Source: Methylovulum sp. (GTDB lineage: Bacteria; Pseudomonadota; Gammaproteobacteria; Methylococcales; Methylomonadaceae). From it: 41,281 nt of DNA. Below the pieces are notes generated by a model. It had not been told where the DNA came from, ran no database searches, and saw nothing but the letters and a program-made list of their open reading frames with translations. Within the stretch, counting starts at the first letter, position 1, and each line of letters begins with the position of its first letter. The position numbers and the translations under genes are program-made. Positions 9,068-17,548 of this stretch are shown here, one piece after another. Location: positions 1 through 41,281 of the forward strand of contig NZ_JAQTZU010000026.1 in assembly GCF_028687615.1 (NCBI RefSeq), in the 5' to 3' direction.

Positions 9068-9290
9068 TTACAAAAGTTTTTGTAACTGGTCGCGGGTCAA
9101 ATCACAATCCCGAAGGATTTTAGCAAGCAGGCCAGGGCCGATGGTTTCGTTGCCATGCAGGCACAACGGTTGAGCGTCCATCCGCATGACGAAAGAAATG
9201 ATGGCTGCCTTTAACACGCAATAATTCAAAACCTGTACCAACCAAAACAGCTAAAAGCTTTTTACCTGTTACACTGGGAAACGATGTCAT
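9068..9290 (-). pseudogene. hicA: hicA toxin, frameshifted
   Basis: The first part reads as a HicA (YcfA-like) mRNA interferase: MTSFPSVTGKKLL, then KGSHHFFRH with the catalytic His, up to TVVP. At about 9158 the frame breaks; the next frame carries the expected tail HGNETIGPGLLAKILRD and ends at the TAA 9070-9068. Without the shift the protein would be about 74 residues; as written, translation stops after 56. Its start overlaps the hicB stop (ATGA, 9290-9287). A lost toxin or a sequencing error are both possible. Confidence 0.75.
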
Positions 9291-9502
9291 GCCGCTATTG
9301 AAATCCGTTGAATACCTACAAACTCAAGGGATTCTGATACTTCATCCTGGACTTCAAGACACAATTCAATCGCCTCACGGATACGTTCCATCAATTCGTC
9401 CAGCGATTTGGCCTGGGTATGGCAACCCGCCAATGCAGGTACGGACGCGACAAAATAGCCTTCGGAATCTTTTTCAACAATCACATCAAATTCGCGTGCC
9501 AT
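9287..9502 (-). CDS. hicB: HicB-family antitoxin
   Basis: This is a 71-residue protein of the short HicB type: one partially degraded RNase-H-like fold (FDVIVEKDSEGYFVASVPALAGCHTQAKS pattern, cited here in part) with no DNA-binding domain. It would bind and block the HicA toxin. The gene precedes its toxin and overlaps it by 4 bp. With the toxin frameshifted, the antitoxin may now be without a partner, unless it cross-neutralises the second HicA at 11610-11807. Confidence 0.8.
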   Translation of the reverse strand: MAREFDVIVEKDSEGYFVASVPALAGCHTQAKSLDELMERIREAIELCLEVQDEVSESLEFVGIQRISIAA

Positions 9503-9557
9503 TGTGTAACTCCTTTAATGTTTGGTGGGAATATAAGCATGAAAAATCCTTTAAACC

Positions 9558-9705
9558 TATACTCTGAACGGTCACGATTTCGGTTTTTTTAGGTAGGGTA
9601 CGCTGTGCGTACCTTTTGCATTGATTTTATGATGATTTTTAAAGGTACGCACAGCGTACCCTACGATGGATTGCAAAAACCGAAAACGTGACCGTTTGAA
9701 GTATA
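9558..9705. repeat. Long nested inverted repeat (MITE-like hairpin)
   Basis: The inner arms 9593-9616 and 9641-9664 are exact reverse complements over 24 bp. Outer arms 9567-9589 and 9675-9697 match with only two mismatches, and a further 6-bp match (TATACT at 9558-9563 with AGTATA at 9700-9705) extends the fold. The whole 148 bp can form a cruciform or RNA hairpin. It lies between hicB and the ligase stop, and could act as a terminator, an attenuator or a non-autonomous mobile element. Confidence 0.7.
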
Positions 9706-9716
9706 TTCAACCCTAA

Positions 9717-11309
9717 CTAGCTATTTTCATTGAAAATATTTGCAAACTGCCCAGTCAGTGACTTCCGGTCAATCTTTCCATTGGGATTTTTGGGCAAGCC
9801 CGCTAAGGCGATGACTTTGGCAGGAACCATGAAATTGGGCAATTGGGCTTTGCAGACATTGACAATCGTTTGTCCATCAAAGGCTTCCGGCTCGTCGGCA
9901 CTGACCACGACCACCACCGCTTGCCCCAGAACATCATGTTCAATCCCCAGCGCGGCGGCTTCTTTGGCAAGACCGGAGGCGTAGACGACTTCTTCGATTT
10001 CCGTGGGGCTGACGCGGTAACCGGAGGTTTTGATCATGTCGTCCTTGCGCCCGACGAAATACAAATAGCCTGCTTCATCGCGCGTCACCGTGTCGCCCGA
10101 CCACACGGCGATTTCCGTCAACGGCAATTGTGGCAACTGCCCAGGTGCGGGTTTGAACCGCACCGCCGTGGTGGCCGGGTCATTCCAATACCCCATCGCC
10201 ACCAGCGAGCCACGATGCACCAGTTCGCCCGCCTCGTGCGCGTCGCAAAGGCTGCCATCTTCGCGCACCACCAAAATTTCGGCGTTGGGGATGGCTTTGC
10301 CCATCGAGTCGGGGCGGATGTCGATTTGTTCCGGCGGCAAATAGGTCGAGCGGAACGCTTCGGTGAGTCCGTACATCAGGAAAAAACGGCTGTCCGGCAC
10401 TTTGGCGCGGATCGCCGCCAAAATGGCCTTGGGCATTTTGCCGCCGGAGTTGGTCATATAGCGCAAATGCCCATTGATGCCCTCAGGCCAAGTGACGTTC
10501 GCCAGTTGCGCCCATAGCGGCGGCACGGCGGCAAGTCCGGTGATTTGGTAAGTTTCCATCGCCATCACGACATCACGCGGCAACAGATAATCCAGCAACA
10601 CGCAAGTCGCGCCTTTCAGCAAAGCCGTGGTGAGTTGGTTCAGACCATAATCAAAGCTGAACGGCAACACCGCCAGCAAACGGTCGGCGGCGGTGATGGA
10701 CAAGTATTCACTGACGCTGATCGCGCCTGTAATCAGGTTGCGATGAGAAATCACCACACCTTTGGGTTTGCCTGTACTGCCGGAAGTGTACAAAATCGCC
10801 GCCATGTCGGTGTCGATGGTCGGTGGTGTTTGCAAGGTTTCCGCCGCATTGGCCATAAACCGCTGCCAGCTTATAACGCTTTTGCCCGCCACGGCTTCGT
10901 AGTCGATGTCTTCCGCGTCAGTGATGGCAATGGCCTGCAAATCCGGGCATTCCGCCAGCACTTCGGTTAGCCCAGGCAAGCGGTTTTTCGAGGTGACAAG
11001 GATAGTGACGTTGCAATTGCTGAGGATATAGCCAAGCTGCGCCGCTTTCAGCACCGGATTGACAGGCACAAACACGCCGCCCGCCAGACTAATCGCCAAA
11101 AAACTGCTGACGGTTTCGATTTGTTTAGGCAGGTATACAGCAACCCGTTGTTGCGGCTGCAAATTCAGGGCTTGCAGGGCGCGGGCTTGTTGCTGGACAA
11201 GCTGGCCTAGTTGTTTGTATGTCCAAGTCAATTTTTTATGGACAATCGCCTCGGCATCGGGGCTTATCGCCTGGGTTTCGGTGAGCAGGTGGTGGAATAG
11301 GGTTGGCAT
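9717..11309 (-). CDS. Acyl-CoA ligase (AMP-forming), exosortase A system-associated
   Basis: This enzyme activates a carboxylic acid as acyl-AMP and passes it to CoA or, more likely here, to the acyl carrier protein. The 530 residues show the ANL superfamily motifs in order: YTSGSTGKPKG (174-184), MYGLTEAFRS, SGDTVTRDEAGYLYFVGRKDD, the hinge KTSGYRVSPTEIEE and the catalytic C-terminal lysine in NGKIDRKSL. A longer frame extends upstream to 11570, but that part overlaps hicB and has no family features; the ATG at 11309 begins the normal N-terminus MPTLFHHLL. It matches the TIGR03098 type found with the PLP decarboxylase and hydrolases 1 and 2. Confidence 0.88.
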   Translation of the reverse strand: MPTLFHHLLTETQAISPDAEAIVHKKLTWTYKQLGQLVQQQARALQALNLQPQQRVAVYLPKQIETVSSFLAISLAGGVFVPVNPVLKAAQLGYILSNCNVTILVTSKNRLPGLTEVLAECPDLQAIAITDAEDIDYEAVAGKSVISWQRFMANAAETLQTPPTIDTDMAAILYTSGSTGKPKGVVISHRNLITGAISVSEYLSITAADRLLAVLPFSFDYGLNQLTTALLKGATCVLLDYLLPRDVVMAMETYQITGLAAVPPLWAQLANVTWPEGINGHLRYMTNSGGKMPKAILAAIRAKVPDSRFFLMYGLTEAFRSTYLPPEQIDIRPDSMGKAIPNAEILVVREDGSLCDAHEAGELVHRGSLVAMGYWNDPATTAVRFKPAPGQLPQLPLTEIAVWSGDTVTRDEAGYLYFVGRKDDMIKTSGYRVSPTEIEEVVYASGLAKEAAALGIEHDVLGQAVVVVVSADEPEAFDGQTIVNVCKAQLPNFMVPAKVIALAGLPKNPNGKIDRKSLTGQFANIFNENS

Positions 11310-11376
11310 GGTGGTGGTTCTACTATAAAAAAATCGTATCTTTAATGATGCGTAGCCCAATGGGGTACTTGAAAAC

Positions 11377-11613
11377 TCAGGTGTGAAGCACTTTATCCGC
11401 GTAATCTTTGCCCGCCGTTGCAGGCGGCAAATAATCCCCGTTCTCAAGGAAGCTTGCGATGGTTTCATCGACGATTTCACAAAGTTCGGCAAAGACTTGC
11501 TTTTCGTCAGTACCGTGACAACCACCATAAAAAAGCCCTGGACAACTGCCAACAAAACACTGGTCTGCATCAGACCATTCCACGATTTTTACATATCGGT
11601 ATTTTTCATTCAT
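11377..11613 (-). CDS. hicB: HicB-family antitoxin (second module)
   Basis: This is a 78-residue HicB-like protein: YVKIVEWSDADQCFVGSCPGL is the family opening (seen in part), followed by a helix rich in Glu/Asp. It is not closely similar to the HicB at 9287-9502. It overlaps the upstream toxin gene by 4 bp, here in the order hicA-hicB, the reverse of the first module. Confidence 0.75.
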   Translation of the reverse strand: MNEKYRYVKIVEWSDADQCFVGSCPGLFYGGCHGTDEKQVFAELCEIVDETIASFLENGDYLPPATAGKDYADKVLHT

Positions 11614-11807
11614 TTTTTCGCCTCCGCGATCGCCGCTTCAACCGCCTTTTCTTGATATTTTTTGGCATCATCGCCCGCTTTTCCAGAAATGACCACTGAT
11701 CTTATGAGGAGTGGGTGCATAAAATTTCTATGGCTGCCTTTTTCGCCCCGATTGACGAAACCAGCCTTTTCAAGTTCAGCAATCAATTCTCTGATTTTTT
11801 TGGTCAT
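11610..11807 (-). CDS. hicA: HicA-family toxin (second module)
   Basis: The 65-residue protein has the HicA double-stranded-RNA-binding-like fold: an N-terminal helix IRELIAELEKAGFV, then GEKGSHRNFMHP with the catalytic His, and an ISGKAGDDAKKYQ tail typical of the YcfA subfamily. It would cleave mRNA when not bound by its HicB. The reading frame is intact, unlike the first hicA. The module sits between the ligase gene (67 bp) and parB (44 bp). Confidence 0.8.
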   Translation of the reverse strand: MTKKIRELIAELEKAGFVNRGEKGSHRNFMHPLLIRSVVISGKAGDDAKKYQEKAVEAAIAEAKK

Positions 11808-11851
11808 GAGGTCTGTGAACGATTCGGTGGCACAGTTGCAACCATCTGGTT

Positions 11852-12733
11852 TTATTTGATCTGCCCAATAATCCCGTCCAACTCATCCAAGCTGGTGTAA
11901 GTGATGACCAGTTTGCCACCGCCGTTTTCCTTGTGGTCGATGACTACTTTCGCGCCTAGCTTTGCAGTCAGCTCATTCTGCAAGCGCAAGGTATCGTTAT
12001 CAATGCGTTTTTCTACTGGTGTTTTCGGTTCGGCGTGGCATTGTTTGACCAATTGCTCGGCGGCGCGGACGGTCAGGCCGTCTTTGACTATTTTTTGGGC
12101 GATGGTGAGTTGTTGGCTGTCGCTGAGCGACAATAAGGCGCGGGCATGGCCCATTTCCAATTGCCGGTTAATCAGCAGCTTTTTGACTTCAGGGTTCAGC
12201 TCGATCAGGCGCAACAAATTGGTGATGGTGGTGCGGGATTTGCCCACGGCATCGGCGATTTGCTGGTGGGTCATCGCAAATTCGTCGAGCAATTTGCGTA
12301 AGGCGTCGGCTTCTTCCAGTGGGTTGAGGTCTTCGCGCTGGATGTTTTCGATCAAGGCAATCGCCATTGCGGCACGGTCGTCGATCTCGCGCACCAATAC
12401 CGGCACGTCTTGCAAACCCGCCAATTGCGCGGCCCGCCAACGGCGTTCACCGGCGACAATTTCGTATTTTTCGGCGGCGATTTGGCGCACGACGATAGGC
12501 TGGATAATGCCTTGCGCCCGGATGGAATCGGCCAATTCCTGCAATTTTTCAGGGTTCATATCCTTGCGCGGCTGGTATTTGCCGCGTTGCAGATATTCTA
12601 TCGGCAGGTGTTGGGTCGGGTTGGTCGCCGCTTGGACCGCTTTATCCTCTGTTTCCTTGCCACCGTCTTTCGGCGCAATTTCACCCAATAAAGCATCCAG
12701 CCCACGGCCTAATCCACGTTTTTGTACAGCCAT
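11852..12733 (-). CDS. parB: Chromosome partitioning protein ParB
   Basis: ParB loads at parS sites as a CTP-dependent clamp and stimulates ParA. The 293 residues show the N-terminal ParA-stimulating box RGLGRGLDALLG, the CTPase/N-domain motifs YQPRKDM and GERRWRAAQLAG, the HTH region THQQIADAVGKSRTTITNLL and a C-terminal dimer domain. The frame extends 25 codons further upstream, but the ATG at 12733 immediately precedes the conserved box and is the likely start. No consensus parS palindrome was spotted nearby. The gene is separated from parA by an extra small gene. Confidence 0.92.
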   Translation of the reverse strand: MAVQKRGLGRGLDALLGEIAPKDGGKETEDKAVQAATNPTQHLPIEYLQRGKYQPRKDMNPEKLQELADSIRAQGIIQPIVVRQIAAEKYEIVAGERRWRAAQLAGLQDVPVLVREIDDRAAMAIALIENIQREDLNPLEEADALRKLLDEFAMTHQQIADAVGKSRTTITNLLRLIELNPEVKKLLINRQLEMGHARALLSLSDSQQLTIAQKIVKDGLTVRAAEQLVKQCHAEPKTPVEKRIDNDTLRLQNELTAKLGAKVVIDHKENGGGKLVITYTSLDELDGIIGQIK

Positions 12734-12787
12734 TGCTTTGCTACTTGTTTGTTTTAAGTGATTGGAAAAAGGCAGGGCCATACTGGG

Positions 12788-12812
12788 CGGGATGGATTTG
12801 CCACCCATCCCG
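12788..12812. other. Hairpin between the small par gene and parB
   Basis: CGGGATGG (12788-12795) and CCATCCCG (12805-12812) are exact inverted arms around a 9-base loop. There is no T tract on the coding strand. It could modulate read-through from parA into parB. Confidence 0.4.
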
Positions 12813-12839
12813 ATGTGAGTAATGGCCGATTGGATGGAA

Positions 12840-13121
12840 TCAATGCAAATCAGCGCGGATGATCAATTCAAATTCCAGCAGCAAAATTCTCAGGGCTTCG
12901 GCTTCTTTTAAAAGCTGTAAGCACTCAGTCCGCAAAGCGTCATTGGATGTTTGCGTATTTTCCGCAGGCTTGCCTTTTTCGGCAGGGTCGGCAGGGTTTG
13001 CATCGGCAGGGTTTGTAGAGGTTGAATGCAAGGCGTCCATGGATTGCGTGTCAGCCAACAGCACTTCAAGCCCTCTGCCCAAGCCACGTTTTTTTTCAGT
13101 CAAGTGATTATTTTTTTTCAT
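12840..13121 (-). CDS. Small protein with a ParB-like N-terminal box, between parA and parB
   Basis: The 93-residue protein opens MKKNNHLTEKKRGLGRGLEVLL, of which KRGLGRGLEVLLAD (10-23) copies the ParA-stimulating N-terminus of ParB. Then comes a Pro/Ala/Asn-rich disordered linker with NPADANPADPAEK and a short amphipathic helix (about 65-90, leucine and glutamate rich). There is no CTPase or HTH domain. The start lies 14 bases inside the parA 3' end, so it is coupled to parA. I infer that it contacts ParA, perhaps as a competitor or adaptor; a decayed parB duplication is the alternative. Confidence 0.7.
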   Translation of the reverse strand: MKKNNHLTEKKRGLGRGLEVLLADTQSMDALHSTSTNPADANPADPAEKGKPAENTQTSNDALRTECLQLLKEAEALRILLLEFELIIRADLH

Positions 13122-13875
13122 TTTGTATCATTTCATCGGCGAGGGACGTATAAGCCGTAGCTCCACGCGAGCTTTTGTCATAAGCCAATATGGGCAAACC
13201 ATGACTGGGCGCTTCAGCCAAACGGATATTTCTGGGTATGCAAGTCCTAAAAACTTGATCGCCAAAATAGCGCAGCAATTGCTCGGATACGTCTTTGGTC
13301 AAACGGTTGCGGTCATCGAACATGGTGCGCAGTATGCCTTCCAAATACAGGCCGGGATTGACCGTGCTTTGGATGTTTTTCAGTGTCCCCATCAGCGCCG
13401 ACAAGCCTTCCAGAGCGTAATACTCGCATTGCACCGGAATCAACAGGCTATTGGCGGCGACCATCGCATTTAAGGTCAGCATGTTCAGCGATGGCGGGCA
13501 GTCGATCAGGATGTAATCGTATTGCATGGTAACTTGCGTCAAGGCATAGCGCAGACGCAATTCTTTCCGGTCGGCATTCATCAATTGCACTTCGGCGGCG
13601 GTCAAATCGGCATTGCCCGGAATGACCGAGAATCCCAATTCTGGGCGCACCACCGCCGCCGCGCTGACTGGCACATCTTCCATCAGCACATCATAACTGG
13701 AGTAACTGATGTCTTCTTTATCAACACCACAACCCATGGCGGCATTACCTTGCGGATCAAGATCCACCAATAAGACGCGGCGATTGGCTGCGGCCAATGA
13801 AGCCGCCAAGTTGACGCTGGTTGTTGTTTTGCCTACGCCGCCTTTTTGATTGGTGACGGCAATTATTTTTCCCAC
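13108..13875 (-). CDS. parA: Chromosome partitioning ATPase ParA
   Basis: ParA forms DNA-bound ATP dimers that pull ParB-parS complexes apart during segregation. The 255-residue MinD/ParA-type protein carries the deviant Walker A KGGVGKTT at 11-18 (signature Lys11 and Lys16), Walker A' LLVDLDPQGN and Walker B ILIDCPP. The length is normal for a chromosomal Soj. It starts 4 bp after the rsmG stop and is followed by the overlapping small gene, then parB. Confidence 0.93.
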   Translation of the reverse strand: MGKIIAVTNQKGGVGKTTTSVNLAASLAAANRRVLLVDLDPQGNAAMGCGVDKEDISYSSYDVLMEDVPVSAAAVVRPELGFSVIPGNADLTAAEVQLMNADRKELRLRYALTQVTMQYDYILIDCPPSLNMLTLNAMVAANSLLIPVQCEYYALEGLSALMGTLKNIQSTVNPGLYLEGILRTMFDDRNRLTKDVSEQLLRYFGDQVFRTCIPRNIRLAEAPSHGLPILAYDKSSRGATAYTSLADEMIQNEKK

Positions 13876-13879
13876 TTAC

Positions 13880-14509
13880 TTACCTCGGTTGGTCTAGCGT
13901 TTCTACCCGTATCAGGCATCTTTCGGCGGCAATGCCAGGCACGTTGATGGGGATCAGTGTTGTTTTAGCGGAAACTTGCGCCGATTCCGCCTCGGCTTGT
14001 TGGCCTTTCATGGCTAATAGCACACCGTTTTCCGCCAGCAAATGGGCGGTCAAGGCGATAATGTCCGGCAAACTGGCAAAGGCCCGTGTGAGGATGGAGT
14101 CAAAACCTTGTGTTGGTTGATAATCTTCCACCCGTTGATGGCAGACAGTAACATTTTTCAGTTTCAGTTCCAAGACGGCTTGCTGCACAAAACGGGTTTT
14201 TTTCGCATTGCAATCCAGCAAAGTGAATTCGCGTTCGGGACAGCAAACCGCCAACGGAATGCCCGGAAGCCCCGCCCCCGTACCGATGTCGATGATGCGT
14301 GTGCCGTGCAAATGCGGCAAAATCGCCAGGCTGTCCAGCAAATGCAGCCCGACCATTTCTTCTTTTTTACGGATGGCGGTGAGGTTATAGGCTTTGTTCC
14401 ATTTTTCGATCAGGGCGATAAAGTCCAGTAAGGATTTGATGGCGGGCGGCTCCAAGGGCAAATCCAACGCCCTTAAGCCTTCTAGCAATTCTTGTCCGCA
14501 ATTATCCAT
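13880..14509 (-). CDS. rsmG: 16S rRNA (guanine527-N7)-methyltransferase
   Basis: RsmG methylates G527 of 16S rRNA using S-adenosylmethionine. The 209-residue product has the class I methyltransferase SAM loop DIGTGAGLPGIPLA, LLDCNAKK as motif II and the N-terminal family pattern WNKAYNLTAI followed by LLDSLAI. Its ATG shares one base with the mnmG stop (TGATG), so translation is coupled. The mnmG-rsmG-parA order is widely conserved. Confidence 0.93.
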   Translation of the reverse strand: MDNCGQELLEGLRALDLPLEPPAIKSLLDFIALIEKWNKAYNLTAIRKKEEMVGLHLLDSLAILPHLHGTRIIDIGTGAGLPGIPLAVCCPEREFTLLDCNAKKTRFVQQAVLELKLKNVTVCHQRVEDYQPTQGFDSILTRAFASLPDIIALTAHLLAENGVLLAMKGQQAEAESAQVSAKTTLIPINVPGIAAERCLIRVETLDQPR

Positions 14510-16380
14510 CAGGCAGATTTTTTCTTTAAATAAACCAGCAACAGGGAAATTGCCGCCGGGGTGATGCCTTGGATGCGGGAAGCTTGCCCCAAGGTTTCAG
14601 GCCGTTGTTTACGGAGTTTTTCACTAAGCTCATTCGATAAGCCAGGAATACCTTGATAATCCAAGCTTTCCGGCAGTTTCAAATGGTCATGACGCAAGGA
14701 TTTGTCAATTTCGGACTGCTGCCTGACGATATAGCCCGCGTATTTTGCCTGTATTTCCGCCTGTTCGCTGACTGCTTCAGGAATTTCCCCACAGTCAGGC
14801 AAAAAATTCAGCAATTGCAAAACGTCAACTTCAGGGCGGCGCAACAATTCCATCAAGTTGGCTTCTTTTAACAAGGGCTTGCCCCAGTAGGTCTCCACTT
14901 GCAAGGCTGCTTCGCTTTCTGCCCTTATCCAGGTCTTTTTCAAGGTATCTTGTAAGCTGGTGACGGCGTCACGTTTGCTGACAAACGCCTGCCAACGGTC
15001 ATCATCGACCAAGCCCAGTTCACGCCCTTTTTCAGTCAAACGCAAATCGGCATTATCTTCCCGCAACAACAAGCGGTATTCGGCGCGGCTGGTGAACATG
15101 CGGTACGGCTCTTGGGTTCCGCGCGTGATCAAATCATCAATCATCACGCCGATATAGGCTTCATCCCGCGCCGGACACCAGCTTTCCAGCCCCAACACTT
15201 GCCGGGCCGCATTCAAGCCGGCAATCAAGCCTTGCGCCGCAGCTTCTTCATAGCCGGTGGTGCCGTTGACTTGGCCGGCGAAAAACAGGCCGTCCAAGTG
15301 TTTGGTTTCCAGCGACATTTTCAAATCGCGCGGGTCGAAGAAGTCATATTCAATCGCATAACCTGGGCGGATGATTTCGGCATTCTCAAATCCTGGCATC
15401 GAGCGCACAAAATCGTATTGCACATCGAACGGCAAGCTGGTGGAAATACCGTTCGGGTAAATTTCGTGGGTATCCAGCCCTTCCGGTTCGATAAAAATCT
15501 GGTGTGAATCGCGGTCGGCGAAACGCACAATTTTGTCTTCTATCGACGGGCAATAACGCGGGCCTATGCCTTCGATCACGCCGGAATACAAGGGTGAACG
15601 ATCCAGCCCCGCACGGATGATGTCATGGGTTTGCTGCGTGGTGCGGGTGATATGGCAAGGGATTTGCCGTGGATGCTGTCCGCGTTTGCCCATGAACGAA
15701 AACACGGGGACGGGCGTGTCGCCATGCTGCTCTTGTAGCTGGCTGAAATCTATCGTGCGCCCGTCTATGCGCGGCGGTGTGCCGGTTTTTAAGCGGTCGA
15801 TGCGGAACGGCATTTCCCGCAAACGTTCCGCCAAGGCAATCGACGCCGGATCACCCGCACGTCCACCGCTATAATTTTCCAGGCCGATATGGATTTTACC
15901 GCCCAAAAACGTACCGGTCGTCAACACCACGGCTTTGGCTTTAAAATCCAGGCCCATTTGGGTTTTGACACCGGCGACGCGGTTGTTTTCAACGATCAAA
16001 TCGGCAACGGTTTGTTGAAATAAGGCCAAGTCCGGCTGGTTTTCCAACACGCCCCGAACCGCTTGCTTGTACAACTTACGGTCGGCTTGCGCACGGGTCG
16101 CCCTGACCGCAGGGCCTTTGCTGGCATTCAAGGTACGGAACTGGATACCGCCCACATCTATGGCTTTCGCCATAATCCCACCCAGCGCATCCACTTCTTT
16201 GACCAAATGGCCTTTGCCGATGCCGCCTATCGCGGGGTTGCAGCTCATTTGCCCCACCGTGTCGAGATTTTGAGTCAGCAACAAGGTCTTCGCCCCACAT
16301 CGCGCCGCCGCCAAGGCCGCCTCGGTTCCGGCATGTCCGCCACCGACCACAATCACATCAAAATCTTTTTTGAACTTCAT
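14509..16380 (-). CDS. mnmG: tRNA uridine 5-carboxymethylaminomethyl modification enzyme MnmG
   Basis: With MnmE, MnmG modifies U34 of several tRNAs using FAD. The 623-residue protein has the dinucleotide-binding motif [12 protein letters not shown] near the N-terminus, the GidA signatures [12 protein letters not shown] and [17 protein letters not shown], and the helical C-terminal domain with KYAGYI. The length is standard. The gene is divergent from the small basic-protein gene at 16454, with the promoter region in 16381-16453, which contains a small inverted repeat (around TGCGCT/AGCGCA). Confidence 0.94.
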   Translation of the reverse strand: MKFKKDFDVIVVGGGHAGTEAALAAARCGAKTLLLTQNLDTVGQMSCNPAIGGIGKGHLVKEVDALGGIMAKAIDVGGIQFRTLNASKGPAVRATRAQADRKLYKQAVRGVLENQPDLALFQQTVADLIVENNRVAGVKTQMGLDFKAKAVVLTTGTFLGGKIHIGLENYSGGRAGDPASIALAERLREMPFRIDRLKTGTPPRIDGRTIDFSQLQEQHGDTPVPVFSFMGKRGQHPRQIPCHITRTTQQTHDIIRAGLDRSPLYSGVIEGIGPRYCPSIEDKIVRFADRDSHQIFIEPEGLDTHEIYPNGISTSLPFDVQYDFVRSMPGFENAEIIRPGYAIEYDFFDPRDLKMSLETKHLDGLFFAGQVNGTTGYEEAAAQGLIAGLNAARQVLGLESWCPARDEAYIGVMIDDLITRGTQEPYRMFTSRAEYRLLLREDNADLRLTEKGRELGLVDDDRWQAFVSKRDAVTSLQDTLKKTWIRAESEAALQVETYWGKPLLKEANLMELLRRPEVDVLQLLNFLPDCGEIPEAVSEQAEIQAKYAGYIVRQQSEIDKSLRHDHLKLPESLDYQGIPGLSNELSEKLRKQRPETLGQASRIQGITPAAISLLLVYLKKKSA

Positions 16381-16453
16381 GGTTTTTGCTTTACTCTGTT
16401 CTGTGCGCTAAACAGCGCAGGTCGAAAATGTTTTATATTATAAGAGGTAATCC

Positions 16454-16654
16454 ATGAAAAAACGTAAAAATCAACGCCAATTGGACAGTTTGCCGCAGCA
16501 AAATCCCGTTGCCAAATTCGCCCACCAATTCAATAAAACCCAGGCTTTCTGTGATAAAACCCAATATCGCCGCAAAGCCAAACACTCGAAGCAGGAGGCT
16601 TCTGCAAACATTTTAACAACCAGAATGTTTGCACAAGCTTTTTGCTTCGTTTAA
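16454..16654 (+). CDS. Small basic conserved protein (DUF7230-like), C-terminally extended
   Basis: This is a 66-residue, Lys/Arg/Gln-rich protein. The core NPVAKFAHQFNKTQAF, then KTQYRRKAKH, resembles small gammaproteobacterial proteins I associate with DUF7230; the function is unknown, and a basic nature suggests RNA or ribosome contact. AGAGG seven bases upstream supports the ATG. The last ~20 residues are encoded by a large inverted repeat (16587-16649) and look unrelated to the core, so the original protein probably ended sooner. Confidence 0.6.
   Translation: MKKRKNQRQLDSLPQQNPVAKFAHQFNKTQAFCDKTQYRRKAKHSKQEASANILTTRMFAQAFCFV
16587..16649. repeat. 63-bp hairpin overlapping the end of the small basic gene
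   Basis: GCAAACATT and AATGTTTGC form a perfect inner stem, and CGAAGC...GGCTT pairs with AAGCTT...GCTTCG outside it (12 of 15 positions). The hairpin is followed by TTT. It could terminate transcription, and it encodes the odd C-terminal extension of the small gene. Confidence 0.55.
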
Positions 16655-16736
16655 TTCGAAGTGGTATTGGTACGTTAAATTCGGCTCAATTGTAAAATTT
16701 CTGCACAACTAAAAACGCTAAACCCCTGCTCCATCT

Positions 16737-17540
16737 TCAATAACCGTTGGTCCCCCCATCCAAACCAATCAGCGGTTCAAGAAGATGGCTGACCTGTGAG
16801 CTAACCCGCCCATCGGGATACAGTTGGATATGGCGGTAAGCAGGTGAAGCGTCATCCAATGCGAACTCTACGCTTTTGGGTTTGAATTGGAAACAAGTTG
16901 ACGGTGTGCCCAACACCCGCAAGCTTGGAGTTTGTTTATCCATTGATTGGTGGATATGTCCGTTGAGAACCACTTTAGCCTGCGGGTATTGTCCAACTAA
17001 AGCTAAAAAATCTCCGCTATTGGTAATCATCATGGTGTCCATCCAGACACTTTCCGTCGCTAAAACATGATGATGCACGGCAATCAATGCGTATTGGCCT
17101 GGATACTGGCTTAAACACCGGTCAAGGAATGCCAATTCTTCTGACGGCAAAAAACCGCCTTCTTCACCAATAATCTGGCTATTTAGGCTAATAATTTGCC
17201 AATTCTTTAAAAACAATTGCTTACGGCAATTTACCAGCCTGGTGTTGAGGATTTTTTGCATTAGCGCGTAATCATCATGATTGCCGGGCAAACACACACA
17301 CGGAGTACCGTAGCCAGTTATGTGCTCCAAAACGTATTGATAGCTTTCCATCACCGGTTGTTGTGCAATATCGCCGGTGAGCATAATCAAATCAAAAGTT
17401 TTTCTTTCAGCGAACGCCTGCGCCAACACTGCCCGAAAATAATAGGCGGTATCAACGCCAAGCAAGGTGGCAGATGGAGTGGCGAGGATATGGGTATCGG
17501 ATAACTGCAATATCGACAGGCATTCGGTAGATAATGTCAT
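16737..17540 (-). CDS. cpdA: 3',5'-cyclic-AMP phosphodiesterase (Icc/CpdA-type metallophosphoesterase)
   Basis: This enzyme hydrolyses cAMP to AMP, or acts as a related metallophosphoesterase. The 267 residues display all metal-binding blocks: LSDTH (Asp15, His17), LTGDI (Asp57), GNHDD (Asn87, His88), AVHHHVLA and GHIHQS. The order and length fit the CpdA family. It starts 8 bp after argA on the same strand and is probably co-transcribed with it. Confidence 0.87.
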   Translation of the reverse strand: MTLSTECLSILQLSDTHILATPSATLLGVDTAYYFRAVLAQAFAERKTFDLIMLTGDIAQQPVMESYQYVLEHITGYGTPCVCLPGNHDDYALMQKILNTRLVNCRKQLFLKNWQIISLNSQIIGEEGGFLPSEELAFLDRCLSQYPGQYALIAVHHHVLATESVWMDTMMITNSGDFLALVGQYPQAKVVLNGHIHQSMDKQTPSLRVLGTPSTCFQFKPKSVEFALDDASPAYRHIQLYPDGRVSSQVSHLLEPLIGLDGGTNGY

Positions 17541-17548
17541 CGTCAGGG

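Noticed and set aside
11310-11570. 87-codon N-terminal extension of the acyl ligase frame
   Set aside because: It overlaps hicB and lacks family similarity; the ATG at 11309 gives the normal N-terminus.
11852-16453. parS site near parAB
   Set aside because: No TGTTTCACGTGAAACA-like palindrome was spotted by eye; a computed search of the whole genome is needed.
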